The translations under genes were made by a program, and so were the position numbers. The notes beneath the pieces are model-generated. The model saw only the letters and a program-made list of their open reading frames with translations. It was not told the DNA's origin and ran no database searches. From positions 248,001 to 312,000 of the forward strand of contig CAVVGH010000005.1 of assembly GCA_963747765.1 (NCBI GenBank): a DNA stretch of 64,000 bases, given 5' to 3'. Position 1 is the stretch's first letter. Each line of letters starts with the position of its first letter. The stretch is from VRUE01 sp963747765 (GTDB lineage Bacteria > Actinomycetota > Thermoleophilia > Solirubrobacterales > 70-9). Below, in pieces: positions 27,671-36,503 of the stretch.

Positions 27671-27890
27671 GGGGAGTAGGTGGAAGCGGCCGGCCGAACG
27701 TAAAGTCGGGGACCCGCCGAGCCAGCGGAAAGCGCATCCTACATACGTTTAGCCGCCGGCCATGTTGTATTTCGATCAAAGGTCCAGACGCCTCGGGGCC
27801 GCCGTGCTTAAGGCCGCTTTACGGCCCCCTGAGAGATCTCTCATCTAACCGTTAGCCGGCGAAAAGGCCGGCCGCTGAGAATCCCGCGCC
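27671..27890. promoter_or_regulatory. Divergent promoter region
   Basis: This spacer separates the BY-kinase (minus) from the membrane protein (plus) and should hold both promoters. GGCCGCTTTACGGCC and GAGAGATCTCTC are short palindromes in it. No consensus promoter is certain. Confidence 0.35.
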
Positions 27891-28505
27891 GTGTACATGA
27901 CCGCATCCACGAAGACGCGTGCCGGAGTGGCCGGCAACGCCCGCCTGACCGGCGGGGCGGCGGGGCTTCTCCTCCTCCTGCTGGCCGCCGAGGGGGCGAC
28001 GATCCCCTTCATCGGCAGGCTGATCGGCCCTCACATCTTCATCGGGATGCTGCTGATCCCGCCCGTCACCCTGAAGCTGGCGAGCACCGGCTACCGCTTC
28101 GCCCGCTACTACGCGGGGGCCGACGCCTACCGCCGCAAGGGCCCGCCCGCGCTTCTCCTGCGCCTCATGGCCCCGGCCGTCGTCGTCTCCACCGTTGCCC
28201 TGCTCGGCACCGGCGTAGGCCTTCTGCTCGCCGGCCCCGGCTCGGTCGGGCCGCTCCTCTTCCTCCACAAGGCGAGCTTCGCCGTGTGGCTGGCCCTGAT
28301 GGCCGCCCACGTCCTCGGCCACATCCTCGAGATGCCTTCCCTTGCCACCCCCGATTGGCGCCGCGCCGGCGGTCGCGAGGCCCAGCTTGCTGGAGCTGGG
28401 CTGCGGATCTCCGCCGTCGCGACGTCCCTTCTCGCCGGCCTCGCCCTGGCACTGGCGAGCGTCTCACTCGCCGGCCCCTGGCTCTCCGCCTCGCTCGGCG
28501 GCTGA
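27891..28505 (+). CDS. Four-TM membrane protein, cytochrome b561-like
   Basis: 204 residues; GTG 27891 or ATG 27897 are possible starts. Hydrophobic segments contain histidines in positions that could bind haem: GPHIFIGMLLIPPVTLKL, LHKASFAVWLALMAAHVLGH. This resembles DUF4405/b561-like quinone- or ferric-reductase membrane proteins. The haem-binding idea is inferred from histidine placement only. It is a lone gene. Confidence 0.55.
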   Translation: MYMTASTKTRAGVAGNARLTGGAAGLLLLLLAAEGATIPFIGRLIGPHIFIGMLLIPPVTLKLASTGYRFARYYAGADAYRRKGPPALLLRLMAPAVVVSTVALLGTGVGLLLAGPGSVGPLLFLHKASFAVWLALMAAHVLGHILEMPSLATPDWRRAGGREAQLAGAGLRISAVATSLLAGLALALASVSLAGPWLSASLGG

Positions 28506-28557
28506 CGCGCCGACTCTCTATCTGGGTCCGACGGCTGGCATAGCTTGTCCAACAACC

Positions 28558-29127
28558 ATGGCCATCGTTCCCGTCTTCTGTGACAGCTGCGGCTCGGTCT
28601 GGGGTGCGCCCCACGTCATTGGCGGCAGCGGTGCCCGCGTAGAGATAACCGGAAGCAAGGCTGGGCCGTGCCCTGTGTGCGGGGGGATGGGAAGCATTCC
28701 CGACGGGGTTTATGACCTGATCGGCGACATCCTGACGGTGAGCGCTGCCGAGCAGATTGCGCCACAGAGCCTGCAGGCCGTCATTGGGCTGCTCGAAGCG
28801 GCTGCGAGAGGCGAGCTGACGCCCACGGAGGCTCTCGAGCAGACCGAAGCTCAGGCACCCGCCCTCGCTGGGGTGATCGGGAGCTATCTCGAGCGGGCCG
28901 ATCCGCTGAGCTGGATTGCGCTCATCGTCGCGATCCTTCAGATGTTGCTGGCCCCCCAACCGCCGACCGCCGAAGAGATCGCCAAGGAGCTCCGCCGAAA
29001 GCCGATTCCGGTGCGGGCGGCTCCGGTGCGCAAGGCGGGTGCGGCAAGGGCGACAGAGGCAAAGGCCAAGCGGCGCGCCAAGAGCTACGGCAAGAACAAG
29101 AAGCGCCGGTCGCGGAAGCGGCGTTAG
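28558..29127 (+). CDS. Hypothetical protein with N-terminal zinc-ribbon-like cysteines
   Basis: 189 residues from ATG 28558. CDSCGSVW (residues 8-15) and CPVCGGMG form two CxxC pairs of a likely zinc ribbon. The middle has two amphipathic or hydrophobic helices (LSWIALIVAILQMLLAPQPP). The last 40 residues are strongly basic (KAKRRAKSYGKNKKRRSRKR), suggesting nucleic acid contact. I do not recognise a family. Confidence 0.65.
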   Translation: MAIVPVFCDSCGSVWGAPHVIGGSGARVEITGSKAGPCPVCGGMGSIPDGVYDLIGDILTVSAAEQIAPQSLQAVIGLLEAAARGELTPTEALEQTEAQAPALAGVIGSYLERADPLSWIALIVAILQMLLAPQPPTAEEIAKELRRKPIPVRAAPVRKAGAARATEAKAKRRAKSYGKNKKRRSRKRR

Positions 29128-29173
29128 CTACTCGAGGCCCGGTAGAGAAGTCCGGCCGGTAGGCTGCCGCGGG

Positions 29174-30217
29174 GTGCGCCCGACTGTTTCGTTCCTGATC
29201 GTCACGCTGAACAGTCGCGAGGAGCTGGAGCGCACTCTTCCCGCCGTGGTTGCCGAGTTGACCGACGGCGATGAGCTGATCGTCGTGGACAACCAGTCCA
29301 CTGATGAGACGGCGGCGGTCATCGCCACCCTCGCGCCCGCGGCCCACCTGATCCTCAACGACCGCAACACCGGTTTCGCCGCCGCCTGCAACAAGGCTGC
29401 CTACCACGCGAGCGGCGACCTGCTCGTCTTCCTCAACCCCGACGCCACGCCGCTCGCCGGCCTCGGCGAGGCGATCCGCAGGCCGTGGGTCGAGGAGAGG
29501 GGATGGGCGGCCTGGCAGGCCCTCGTCGCCGAGGCCGACGGCACCCAGATCAACTCCGCCGGCAACCCGGTGCACTTCACCGGCTTCGTCTGGGCGGGCT
29601 CCCACGGGCAGCCGATCGGCGAGGCGCCCGGCCCGGGCCAGGTCCCGGCGCTGTCGGGCGCCTGTCTGGCGATCCCGCGCCAGACCTGGATTCGCGCCGG
29701 CGGCTTCCCCGGCCACTTCTTCCTCTACCACGAGGACGTCGACCTCTCGCTGCGCCTCCGGCTGGCCGGCGGCGAGCTGGGCATTGAGCCCACGGCGACG
29801 GTGAACCACGACTACGAGTTCGGGGCCAATGAGCACAAGTGGCGCTGGCTGGAGCGCAACCGCTGGGCCTTTCTGATCCGCGTCTATCCCGCCTCTCTGC
29901 TGATCCTGGTCCTGCCCGCGCTGCTCGCGACCGAGTTGGCGCTGATCGCGATCTCGATCCGTGGAGGTTGGGCGACCCAGAAGCTCCTCTCGATCCTCGA
30001 CGTCGTGCGCTGGCTGCCCCGCCTCCTGCGCGAGCGCCGCCAGATCCAGGCGAAGAGCACCGTCGGGGCGGCCGAGTTCTCGACCTGGCTCACCCCCGAC
30101 CTCAGCTCGCCGTTCTTCCCCGGCTTGGCCCGGCGGGCGTCCGTCCGCCTCGGCCTGCGCGCCTACTGGTCTGTGGTGCGCAAGCTGCTCGGCGGCAGCG
30201 GCGGGCGCGATCGCTAG
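29174..30217 (+). CDS. Family 2 glycosyltransferase (rhamnosyltransferase-like)
   Basis: 347 residues from GTG 29174. The GT-A fold signature appears in order: SFLIVTLNSREELERTLP, VVDNQSTDET, NTGFAAACNKA, FLNPDATPL, GACLAIPR and YHEDVDLSLRLRLAG. These fit GT2 enzymes of the WbbL/rhamnosyl type acting in cell-wall or polysaccharide synthesis. A C-terminal hydrophobic segment (LLILVLPALLATELALIAISI) suggests membrane attachment. Its TAG stop is part of a repeated CTAG-ended element. Confidence 0.88.
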   Translation: MRPTVSFLIVTLNSREELERTLPAVVAELTDGDELIVVDNQSTDETAAVIATLAPAAHLILNDRNTGFAAACNKAAYHASGDLLVFLNPDATPLAGLGEAIRRPWVEERGWAAWQALVAEADGTQINSAGNPVHFTGFVWAGSHGQPIGEAPGPGQVPALSGACLAIPRQTWIRAGGFPGHFFLYHEDVDLSLRLRLAGGELGIEPTATVNHDYEFGANEHKWRWLERNRWAFLIRVYPASLLILVLPALLATELALIAISIRGGWATQKLLSILDVVRWLPRLLRERRQIQAKSTVGAAEFSTWLTPDLSSPFFPGLARRASVRLGLRAYWSVVRKLLGGSGGRDR

Positions 30218-30248
30218 TGGATCCCCGAAACGTTCGACCGGAAACCGG
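30214..30248 (-). repeat. CTAG-ended repeat R3, copy a
   Basis: CTAGTGGATCCCCGAAACGT at 30214 matches the ends of copies at 30425-30551 (opposite strand), 32524-32655 and 38258-38298. The CTAG supplies the stop codon of the glycosyltransferase gene. Confidence 0.7.
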
Positions 30249-30279
30249 CCATCCGCTCCGCTCCGGCAGCACCCGAGCT

Positions 30280-30449
30280 CCCTTGCACCGGCAGCGCCTC
30301 CATCTCCGAGGACAGAGGAAGGCGCACACCTGGGACGCCGGGCGACTTATGGGCCATATGCGACCATTTATCGCCCTGCTTGGAGAAGTTCGGGGGAACC
30401 CCCAGCGCCGGGCGACTTATGGGCCATATGCGACCATTTATCGCCCTGC
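30280..30449 (+). repeat. Dispersed repeat R1, copy 2, with 43-bp direct repeat
   Basis: 30280-30362 matches 6979-7060. In addition a 43-bp segment containing GACTTATGGGCCATATGCG is present twice, at 30337-30379 and 30407-30449. No gene seen. Confidence 0.8.
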
Positions 30450-30551
30450 GCAACGGCGGTCGGCCCCAGCACCTGCCCGAGGCTCAAGGTCGAGCCGGTG
30501 ATCGCAATCGGCTCAGGGTTTCGGGTGGAACGTTTCGAGGAAATCCACTAG
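30425..30551 (+). repeat. Repeat R3, copy b: left inverted repeat of the lhgO-cysH unit
   Basis: About 127 bp that match 32524-32655 in inverted orientation, ending GGAAATCCACTAG. It stops 5 bp before the lhgO start codon, so it probably carries that gene's promoter. Confidence 0.75.
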
Positions 30552-30556
30552 CCGCG

Positions 30557-31783
30557 ATGCCCCCTGCCGGCCAGCAGACCGTCGCACAGCCCCCCGACCG
30601 GTGTGACGTTGCGATCGTCGGCGGGGGGATCGTGGGCCTCGCGGTGGCCCGCGAGCTGATCGGCCGCCGGCCGCGCGCGTCCATATGCGTACTCGAGCGC
30701 GAGGCCGGCCTGGGCGCCCACCAGACGACCCGCAACTCGGGCGTCATCCACGCCGGCATCTACTACGCGCCCGGGTCGCTGAAGGCGGAGCTGTGCGTGC
30801 AGGGAGCGCGCGAGCTCTACGCCTACTGCGAGGAGCGGGCAATCCAGCATGAGAGATGCGGCAAGCTGATCGTCGCCACCGAGGCTGCGGAGCTGCCCGG
30901 CCTGGACGAGTTGGAGCGCCGCGGCAGGGCCAACGGGCTGCACGACCTGCGCCGTCTCGACGCCGCGGGCATCCGCGAGCTGGAGCCTCACGCCGCTGGG
31001 GTTGCGGCTCTCCACTCTCCCCAGACCGGGATCGTCGACTTCCGGGCCGTGGCGCGGGCCTACGCCGAGGACTTCGCCTCGGCGGGCGGGACGATCGCGA
31101 CCGGCTGTGAGGTTCGCGCCCTGCGTCCAGGCGCGCGCCGCCTGCAGATCCTCCATACAAGGGGAGCGACCGAAGCCGGCCACGCGATCTGCTGCGGGGG
31201 CGCCTGGGCCGACCGCCTGGCGGTGGCGGCCGGTGCCGATCCGGACCCCCGGATCGTGCCCTTCCGCGGCGCCTACCTGCGCCTCGTGCCAGAACGCCGC
31301 CACCTGGTCCGCTCGCTCATCTACCCGGTCCCTGACCCCTCGCTGCCGTTCCTCGGCGTGCACCTCACCAGGCGCATCGACGGCGAGGTGCTGGTCGGGC
31401 CCACAGCGCTCCTTGCCGCGGCCCGCGACGCCCGTCGCCTGCGCCCCGCCGACCTGCGCGACACGCTTGCCTGGCCGGGGGCCTGGCGCATGTTCCGCCG
31501 CTGGTGGCGGACCGGGCTGACCGAGATGCGCCACGCCGCCTCGCGCGCGGCCTTCGTGTCCGCCGCCGCCCGCTACGTGCCGGATCTGAAGCGAGGCGAC
31601 GTCGCGCCGTCCTTCGCCGGGGTGCGCGCCCAGGCCGTCGCCCGCGACGGGCGCCTCCTCGACGACTTCGTCTTCTCGGCGACCGACCGAGCCCTGCACG
31701 TGCGCAACGCGCCCTCGCCCGCCGCGACCTCATCCCTCGCGATCGCCCGCCGCGTCGCCGACGAGGCCGAGCGGCTCCTCTGA
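30557..31783 (+). CDS. lhgO: L-2-hydroxyglutarate oxidase-like FAD enzyme
   Basis: 408 residues from ATG 30557. The FAD-binding motif DVAIVGGGIVGLAVAREL is at the N-terminus and TTRNSGVIHAGIYYAPGSLKA is the signature of LhgO/L2HGDH. Q-T-G-I-V-D-F and FAGVRAQAV are also typical. It oxidises L-2-hydroxyglutarate to 2-oxoglutarate (family knowledge). It is followed by cysH after 57 bp; both are enclosed by inverted copies of a repeat. Confidence 0.88.
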   Translation: MPPAGQQTVAQPPDRCDVAIVGGGIVGLAVARELIGRRPRASICVLEREAGLGAHQTTRNSGVIHAGIYYAPGSLKAELCVQGARELYAYCEERAIQHERCGKLIVATEAAELPGLDELERRGRANGLHDLRRLDAAGIRELEPHAAGVAALHSPQTGIVDFRAVARAYAEDFASAGGTIATGCEVRALRPGARRLQILHTRGATEAGHAICCGGAWADRLAVAAGADPDPRIVPFRGAYLRLVPERRHLVRSLIYPVPDPSLPFLGVHLTRRIDGEVLVGPTALLAAARDARRLRPADLRDTLAWPGAWRMFRRWWRTGLTEMRHAASRAAFVSAAARYVPDLKRGDVAPSFAGVRAQAVARDGRLLDDFVFSATDRALHVRNAPSPAATSSLAIARRVADEAERLL

Positions 31784-31840
31784 AAGCAGCCGTCCTCGAC
31801 TGGCGATTGACGCTGTCGCCCGCAATACTCTCGACTCGGC

Positions 31841-32527
31841 ATGCCCGCAGCAGCTGACATCGACCACGAGGCCGTCGCGGCCGAGCTCGAGGAGCGCAGC
31901 GCCCAGGAGGCGCTCGAATGGCTGTTCGAGACCTTCGGCCAGCGCCACTACATCGCCTGCTCGTTTCAGAAGACGAGCTCGGTTATCGCCCACCTGGCGA
32001 GCAGCGTCAACCCCGAGGCCCGCTTCTTCTACCTGGACACCGACCTGCTGTTCCCCGAGACCTACGAGACCCGCGACCGCCTGCAGGAGCGCCTCGGGGT
32101 CGAGTTCGACCGCTTCCACAACCTGACCCTGGAGGAGCAGGCGGCCCAGTACGGAGAGGAGCTGTGGGCCCGCGACTCAGACGCCTGCTGCAACCTGCGC
32201 AAGGTCGAGCCGCTGCGCCGCGCCCTCTCCTCGGTGGACTGCTGGACCGCCGGCGTTCGCCGCGAGAATTCCCCGGGCCGCTCCAAGACGCCCAAGCTGG
32301 CCTGGGACGAGCGCTTTGGCCTGTGGAAGATGGCCCCCCTGGTCGATTGGACCGAGCAGGAGGTCTGGGACTACATCTTCAAGCACGAGATCCCCTACCA
32401 CCCCCTGCACGATCAGAACTACCCCTCGATCGGCTGCACCCACTGCACCCAGCCGGTGGCGCCCGGGGGCGCGGTGCGAGACGGCCGCTGGTCCGGCACC
32501 GACAAGACCGAGTGCGGGATCAACTAG
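31841..32527 (+). CDS. cysH: Assimilatory APS/PAPS reductase, [4Fe-4S] type
   Basis: 228 residues. SFQKTSSVIAHL is the nucleotide-binding PP-loop-like segment. CC at 116-117 with C199 and C202 (IGCTHC) are the four ligands of the [4Fe-4S] cluster that marks APS-reducing CysH. C225 in the C-terminal KTECGIN is the catalytic cysteine. It reduces adenylylsulfate to sulfite in sulfur assimilation. Its TAG stop lies in the CTAG end of repeat R3. Confidence 0.93.
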   Translation: MPAAADIDHEAVAAELEERSAQEALEWLFETFGQRHYIACSFQKTSSVIAHLASSVNPEARFFYLDTDLLFPETYETRDRLQERLGVEFDRFHNLTLEEQAAQYGEELWARDSDACCNLRKVEPLRRALSSVDCWTAGVRRENSPGRSKTPKLAWDERFGLWKMAPLVDWTEQEVWDYIFKHEIPYHPLHDQNYPSIGCTHCTQPVAPGGAVRDGRWSGTDKTECGIN

Positions 32528-32655
32528 CGGATCTCCCCGAAACGTTCCACCCGAAACCCCGAGCCGATACTGCGATCACCAGCTCGACCTCGAGCCTCGG
32601 GCACCTGATGGCCCCACCGCCGTTGCGCCGGGCGAGAAATCGCCGCAGGTGTGGA
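32524..32655 (-). repeat. Repeat R3, copy c: right inverted repeat of the lhgO-cysH unit
   Basis: Begins CTAGCGGATCTCCCCGAAAC and matches 30425-30551 in the opposite orientation over about 130 bp, with scattered changes. Confidence 0.75.
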
Positions 32656-32709
32656 TCCGGTTGGCTCAGAGCTGCCCGCCCCAACGCGCCGCTCAGGCCA
32701 CACCGCTCA

Positions 32710-32951
32710 AGGCCGAGCGGTCCATCCGTTCCCGATCTTCCCGCCTCTTTCGTCGCTGAGTTTGAAATCCCAAGCCCTCTGGCTCTCTGACGAGAAGCGC
32801 GGAGATGGCCACGGGACCCCAAGAGAACACCTCGTTGACCGATGGAGATCCCCGGACCCGAAACGCACACTTCGCCGATTGATGAAGAGAGAGACAGCCC
32901 CTCCCTGTTTGCCCTCCTACTTGCAGGTATGGAGGGCAAACAGGGAGGGGG
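32710..32951 (-). repeat. Dispersed repeat R2 with long hairpin, copy 2 (inverted)
   Basis: The hairpin (arm CCCTGTTTGCCCTCC) is at 32897-32951. The flank at 32710-32896 is the inverted counterpart of 7348-7485, sharing GAGAACACCTCGTTGACCG and AGCGACGAAAGAGGCGGG (read on the minus strand). Confidence 0.7.
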
Positions 32952-33114
32952 CCGCAGGGCCCAGGCGGTCAGGGGGTGCGGGCGTCATTCCGCGAGGGTG
33001 TGGCTCGAAGGAGGCGGATACGAGCGCCGCCGGGGCCGGAGGGTGGCGCTCGTCTGCGGCCTTTGGGTTGTGGGGACGGCATCGGCATTGTCGCTTGGTG
33101 CCGTCCTCGAGGCC
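32952..33114. other. Spacer, nothing recognised
   Basis: No gene or repeat identified between repeat R2 and the antitoxin remnant. Confidence 0.3.
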
Positions 33115-33290
33115 GAGATCAACTGCGCGCCACCGCGCGGTAGTCGCCGGCGGCGATCCGGTCGATCGGCTTGTCGTCCTCGAGCGCCGCGATCGGCTTG
33201 TTCAGCCAGACCGGGATGTAGGCGGGACGGATCGCCCGAGCCATGCGTTCGACCAGCGAGGAGAGCTCTACCAGCCGCTCTGCGCGCGAG
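33115..33290 (-). pseudogene. C-terminal remnant of a DUF2384 (Xre/MbcA/ParS) antitoxin
   Basis: The frame reads SSLVERMARAIRPAYIPVWL, then NKPIAALEDDKPIDRIAAGD, YRAVARS and stop. W-L-x-x-P..L..D.P.D.I..GD is the toxin-binding signature of DUF2384 antitoxins of RES-Xre type modules. No start, HTH domain or RES toxin is found nearby. Confidence 0.55.
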
Positions 33291-33318
33291 CCGCTCGGCG
33301 CGCTGCGCCGGGCGAGCC

Positions 33319-33452
33319 AGGATGGCGAGGCTCATGTCCTCGCCCAGATGAGCCTGCCCGGTCTGCTTGCCGGCGTGGGCTCAGGCGCCAGCCGGCAGGG
33401 ATGGCGAGGCTCATGTCCTCGCCCAGATGAGCCTGCCCGGTCTGCTTACCGC
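33319..33452 (-). terminator. Two direct copies of a hairpin after the CocE gene
   Basis: GATGGCGAGGCTCATGTCC with its AGATGAGCCTGCCC partner occurs at 33319 and again at 33399, 80 bp apart. Each copy folds with stem AGGCTCAT/ATGAGCCT. The second copy reaches the stop codon region of the hydrolase at 33446. A tandem terminator is likely. Confidence 0.55.
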
Positions 33453-36100
33453 CGTGCGGCGCGAGTGCGGTGGCAGCGGCCTCGGCCGGCTGCGGTCCCT
33501 CCGCTGTGACGCTTGCCGTGTCGGGCCCTGCCGTGACGCCTGCCGTGGTGGTGTCGCCTGCCGCGCCGGTGCTTACCGTGCTTGCGCCGGCCCCTGCCGC
33601 TGTGGCGCTTGCCTCGGTGGCGCTTCCCGCACCTCGCCGGGCGCTTGCCGTGCACCGCACCGGCCGCCGCGTTCGTCGCCGCGCCGCCCTGTGCCGACGG
33701 TCCGCCGCCATGCGCAGGCGGTTCCCCGCCATGCGCCGACGGTTCCCCGCCCAGCCCCGAGGATTCGCCGCCACTCCCCGACGGCTGCACGCTGACCGCC
33801 CGGTTCGCAAAGGGCTCGTATTCGCGGCACGGCTCCCCCCGCAGCCCCGGGCACGGCGGCAGTTCGCTCGACGCTTCCACCCCCGAGGCGACCGGAAGCA
33901 GGAGGTTTGAGGGCATGTCCTTGCCATAGGCGATCGCGACCTCCGCGCTGCCTTCGGGCTGGGTCTGCGCGAAGGACCAGATCGGCTGGGTGCCGTTGGG
34001 GGCGGCGATCGTCACGCGGATCCGCGAGCCGGCCCGGTAGGCATGGCCCTCGTAGTAGAGCGGGATGGTCACCTCGACGAAGCGGTTGGCGGGCAGCGGG
34101 GAGAAGTCGGATTCGCGCAGGCCGAGCACCGGCTCGAGCGGGGTGCTCTTTTCGGGGTCGAGCGCCCGCGCGTTCCCCCGAACCCAGCCGTTCTGCACGA
34201 AGGTCTCCTTGCCGTCGGGCCGCACCTCGCTGACCGTCGCCTGCAGGTCGACGCTGGGAGCCGAGGAGCGCACCCACACGTTCACGGCCCCGGCGCCGAT
34301 CACCGTCGTGTCTTCGGCCAGCGGTTCGCTCAGATAGGAGACGCCGCTGCCCGCCGGCTGCTGCATCCATTCGTATTCGGGCGTTGCCGTCCAAAGACCG
34401 CCTTCGCCCGACCCGGTGTCGCCGCTGAAGTCGGTCATCGGCAGCGCGCCCGCATCCCAGCTGAAGCCGTCGGCGTGCAGACCGGCCGGCGCCTCCCCGC
34501 CCAGGCCGCCTTCGGGCGAGAGGTACCAGGCCCTGGCTTTCGTTCCCGGCACGGGGAATTCGTCGAAGCCCGCTTCGAAGGCGGGGTAGGGGTCCCCGGC
34601 CGAACGCCCGCCGGCGCCGCTGTCGAAGAGCACCTGGATCGGCTTCAGTTCTTCGTAGGCGGCCAGCGCCGATTCATAGGTCGGCTGCGCCTGGACGGGA
34701 TCTGGGGGCAGCGTGACGCCCTGGATGCCCATCGCTTCTTCGTAGATCACCGGCGCGGCGGCCTGGATCGCCGCCGAGGCGAGGATCGGCGGCCGCTTCG
34801 CGACGAACAGCTGCAGGAAGTCGTACCAGTGGTTGAACGTCACCGGGTCCAGCGAGTCCACGTGGGTGCCGTTGGTGAAGGTGAACCACTTGCGATCGGT
34901 GCCGCTGAAATGCTCGGCGAGGGTCGGGCAGTGCCCGCCGGTCTGCTCGTCGGTCCACTGGCAGGCCATGAAGGTGGGCACGTCGATCTTGTCGACGAAG
35001 GTGACGGGGGAGAGGGGGTCGGCCACTTCGGGGCGGTAGTGGTCGTTTTCTTCGATCTTCCTCAGCAGGTCGGCCGCCTCGGGGTGCAGCGCCTGGTTGG
35101 CCGCGCAGGTTTCGTCGCCTTCCTGGATGCGCTGATAGGCCCACGCCTGGCCCGAAGTGGGGGACGCCGCTTCGGCGTCGTGGACCCGCTCCTTGGCCCA
35201 TTCGAGCGCGAACCCGGTGTTGAGGATGCCGCCCGGGTAGAGCGTCGTCTGGGTGTTGTCGATCACCGACAGCGGCGAGATGGCGGCCAGGTCCGGTGGC
35301 CGGGTGGCGGCCGTGAAGAGCTGGCTGATCCCGCCGTAGGAGATCCCCATCATCCCGACCTTGTTGTTCAGCACCCACGGCTGGTGGGCGACTGTCTCGA
35401 TCACGTCGTAGCCGTCGAGGTTCTGCAGCGGCTCGAAGAAGTCAAAGGCCCCGCCCGAGCAGCCGGTGCCGCGCATGTTGACGTCGACGACCGTGAAGCC
35501 CATCAGGTTGGCGATGATCGAGATGCCGTTCTGCGGCCCGGCCGGGTCGGCATACCCGTAGCCGGAGTACTCGATCAGGGTCGGCGTCGGGCCGGCCGGG
35601 ATCGGCGGCAGTTCGACCCCCGGCAGGACGTGCGTCACGTCCTGGGGCGGATGGACGTCGATCGCCAGCTTGGTGCCGTCGCGCGTGGTCAGGTACCCGT
35701 ATCCGCTTTCCGGGATCGACTGTTCATAGATCCCGGTGTCGGGCGGTTCGGAGGCGGTCGTGAGGACCCGCAGGGGTTCGGACATCGACCCCGCGGCGCC
35801 GACCCGGTAGCCGTCGCCGGGCGCCACGTTGCGAAACAGGGTCCCGCCCAGTTCGTTGGCGCTCCTCGCCTCGACCACCTGGCCCTGGCTGTCGTAGAGG
35901 GACACGGGGTCGCCCGAGCTCAGTCCCGTCGCATAGACCTGTTCGACGCTGCCGTGCGCTTCGAAGGACGGCGCGGCCCCTTCGTCGGCCACGGCGCTTG
36001 CGGCGGTCACCAGCAAGGCGAGAAAGGCGCAGCCGAGCACCAGCCACCCCAGCACCCTGCATGCCCGCGAAAAGTGGTCGTGATCTTTAGCCTTACCCAT
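33446..36100 (-). CDS. Secreted CocE/NonD (X-Pro dipeptidyl-peptidase) family hydrolase
   Basis: 884 residues. A signal peptide is seen (VLGWLVLGCAFLALLVTAASA, about 17-37). The S15 alpha/beta hydrolase domain contains the nucleophile in GMMGISYGGISQ (Ser about 254), an oxyanion region NMRGTGCSGG, a likely Asp in MACQWTDEQTGG and His in TNGTHVD. The C-terminal jelly-roll X-Pro_DPP domain follows (VNVWVRSSAPSVDL to WSFAQTQP). The last 110 residues are odd: first Gly/Ser/Glu/His repeats (GGEPSAHGGEPPAHGG), then a very basic Arg/Lys/His tail, perhaps for binding polyanionic wall polymers. Substrates are unknown. Confidence 0.88.
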   Translation of the reverse strand: MGKAKDHDHFSRACRVLGWLVLGCAFLALLVTAASAVADEGAAPSFEAHGSVEQVYATGLSSGDPVSLYDSQGQVVEARSANELGGTLFRNVAPGDGYRVGAAGSMSEPLRVLTTASEPPDTGIYEQSIPESGYGYLTTRDGTKLAIDVHPPQDVTHVLPGVELPPIPAGPTPTLIEYSGYGYADPAGPQNGISIIANLMGFTVVDVNMRGTGCSGGAFDFFEPLQNLDGYDVIETVAHQPWVLNNKVGMMGISYGGISQLFTAATRPPDLAAISPLSVIDNTQTTLYPGGILNTGFALEWAKERVHDAEAASPTSGQAWAYQRIQEGDETCAANQALHPEAADLLRKIEENDHYRPEVADPLSPVTFVDKIDVPTFMACQWTDEQTGGHCPTLAEHFSGTDRKWFTFTNGTHVDSLDPVTFNHWYDFLQLFVAKRPPILASAAIQAAAPVIYEEAMGIQGVTLPPDPVQAQPTYESALAAYEELKPIQVLFDSGAGGRSAGDPYPAFEAGFDEFPVPGTKARAWYLSPEGGLGGEAPAGLHADGFSWDAGALPMTDFSGDTGSGEGGLWTATPEYEWMQQPAGSGVSYLSEPLAEDTTVIGAGAVNVWVRSSAPSVDLQATVSEVRPDGKETFVQNGWVRGNARALDPEKSTPLEPVLGLRESDFSPLPANRFVEVTIPLYYEGHAYRAGSRIRVTIAAPNGTQPIWSFAQTQPEGSAEVAIAYGKDMPSNLLLPVASGVEASSELPPCPGLRGEPCREYEPFANRAVSVQPSGSGGESSGLGGEPSAHGGEPPAHGGGPSAQGGAATNAAAGAVHGKRPARCGKRHRGKRHSGRGRRKHGKHRRGRRHHHGRRHGRARHGKRHSGGTAAGRGRCHRTRAARR

Positions 36101-36384
36101 GATTCAGGTTTTAGCATACCTAATTCCTGGTAGTGGCCTATGCCCCTCGCGCCAGAGCGCGCCGGCCTCGCCTCGCCGGTCCCGTTCGATCAGGGCGGCG
36201 ACGCGCGGAGCCGAGGCCCCGATCTTCAATGGCTGGTCTTTAGACCCACGTATTTGGGGGCAAAGGGTTCAGCCGTGCACAGAGGTCGCGGCGGAGCGAA
36301 CCGGATAGGCACGAGCCGAGAAGTACGGCAGCCGCATCGGGGAGCCCCCTCGCGAAGATGCCCCCAAAGACAAGAACCATCAAG

Positions 36385-36503
36385 CTCTTCAAGGCGCTGG
36401 CGATGCCGCCGTCGACCAGCACGCCCTGCTTGGCGGTCTTCGCGTCGCGCAGCGAAAGCGGCGGGAAGAAGTAGGGAAAGCCGGCGCTGATCCGCACCGC
36501 GTC
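36385..36503 (-). pseudogene. Patatin-like phospholipase fragment
   Basis: Translation gives VRISAGFPYFFPPLSL and then GVLVDGGIAS. The A/G-xFPYFFPP and DGG motifs are those around the catalytic Asp of patatin-like lipases. Only about 40 residues remain. Confidence 0.5.

Noticed and set aside
33315..33335. Start of a 116-residue minus-strand gene at 32985-33335
   Set aside because: The neighbouring frame encodes recognisable DUF2384 sequence, so this frame is a shadow.
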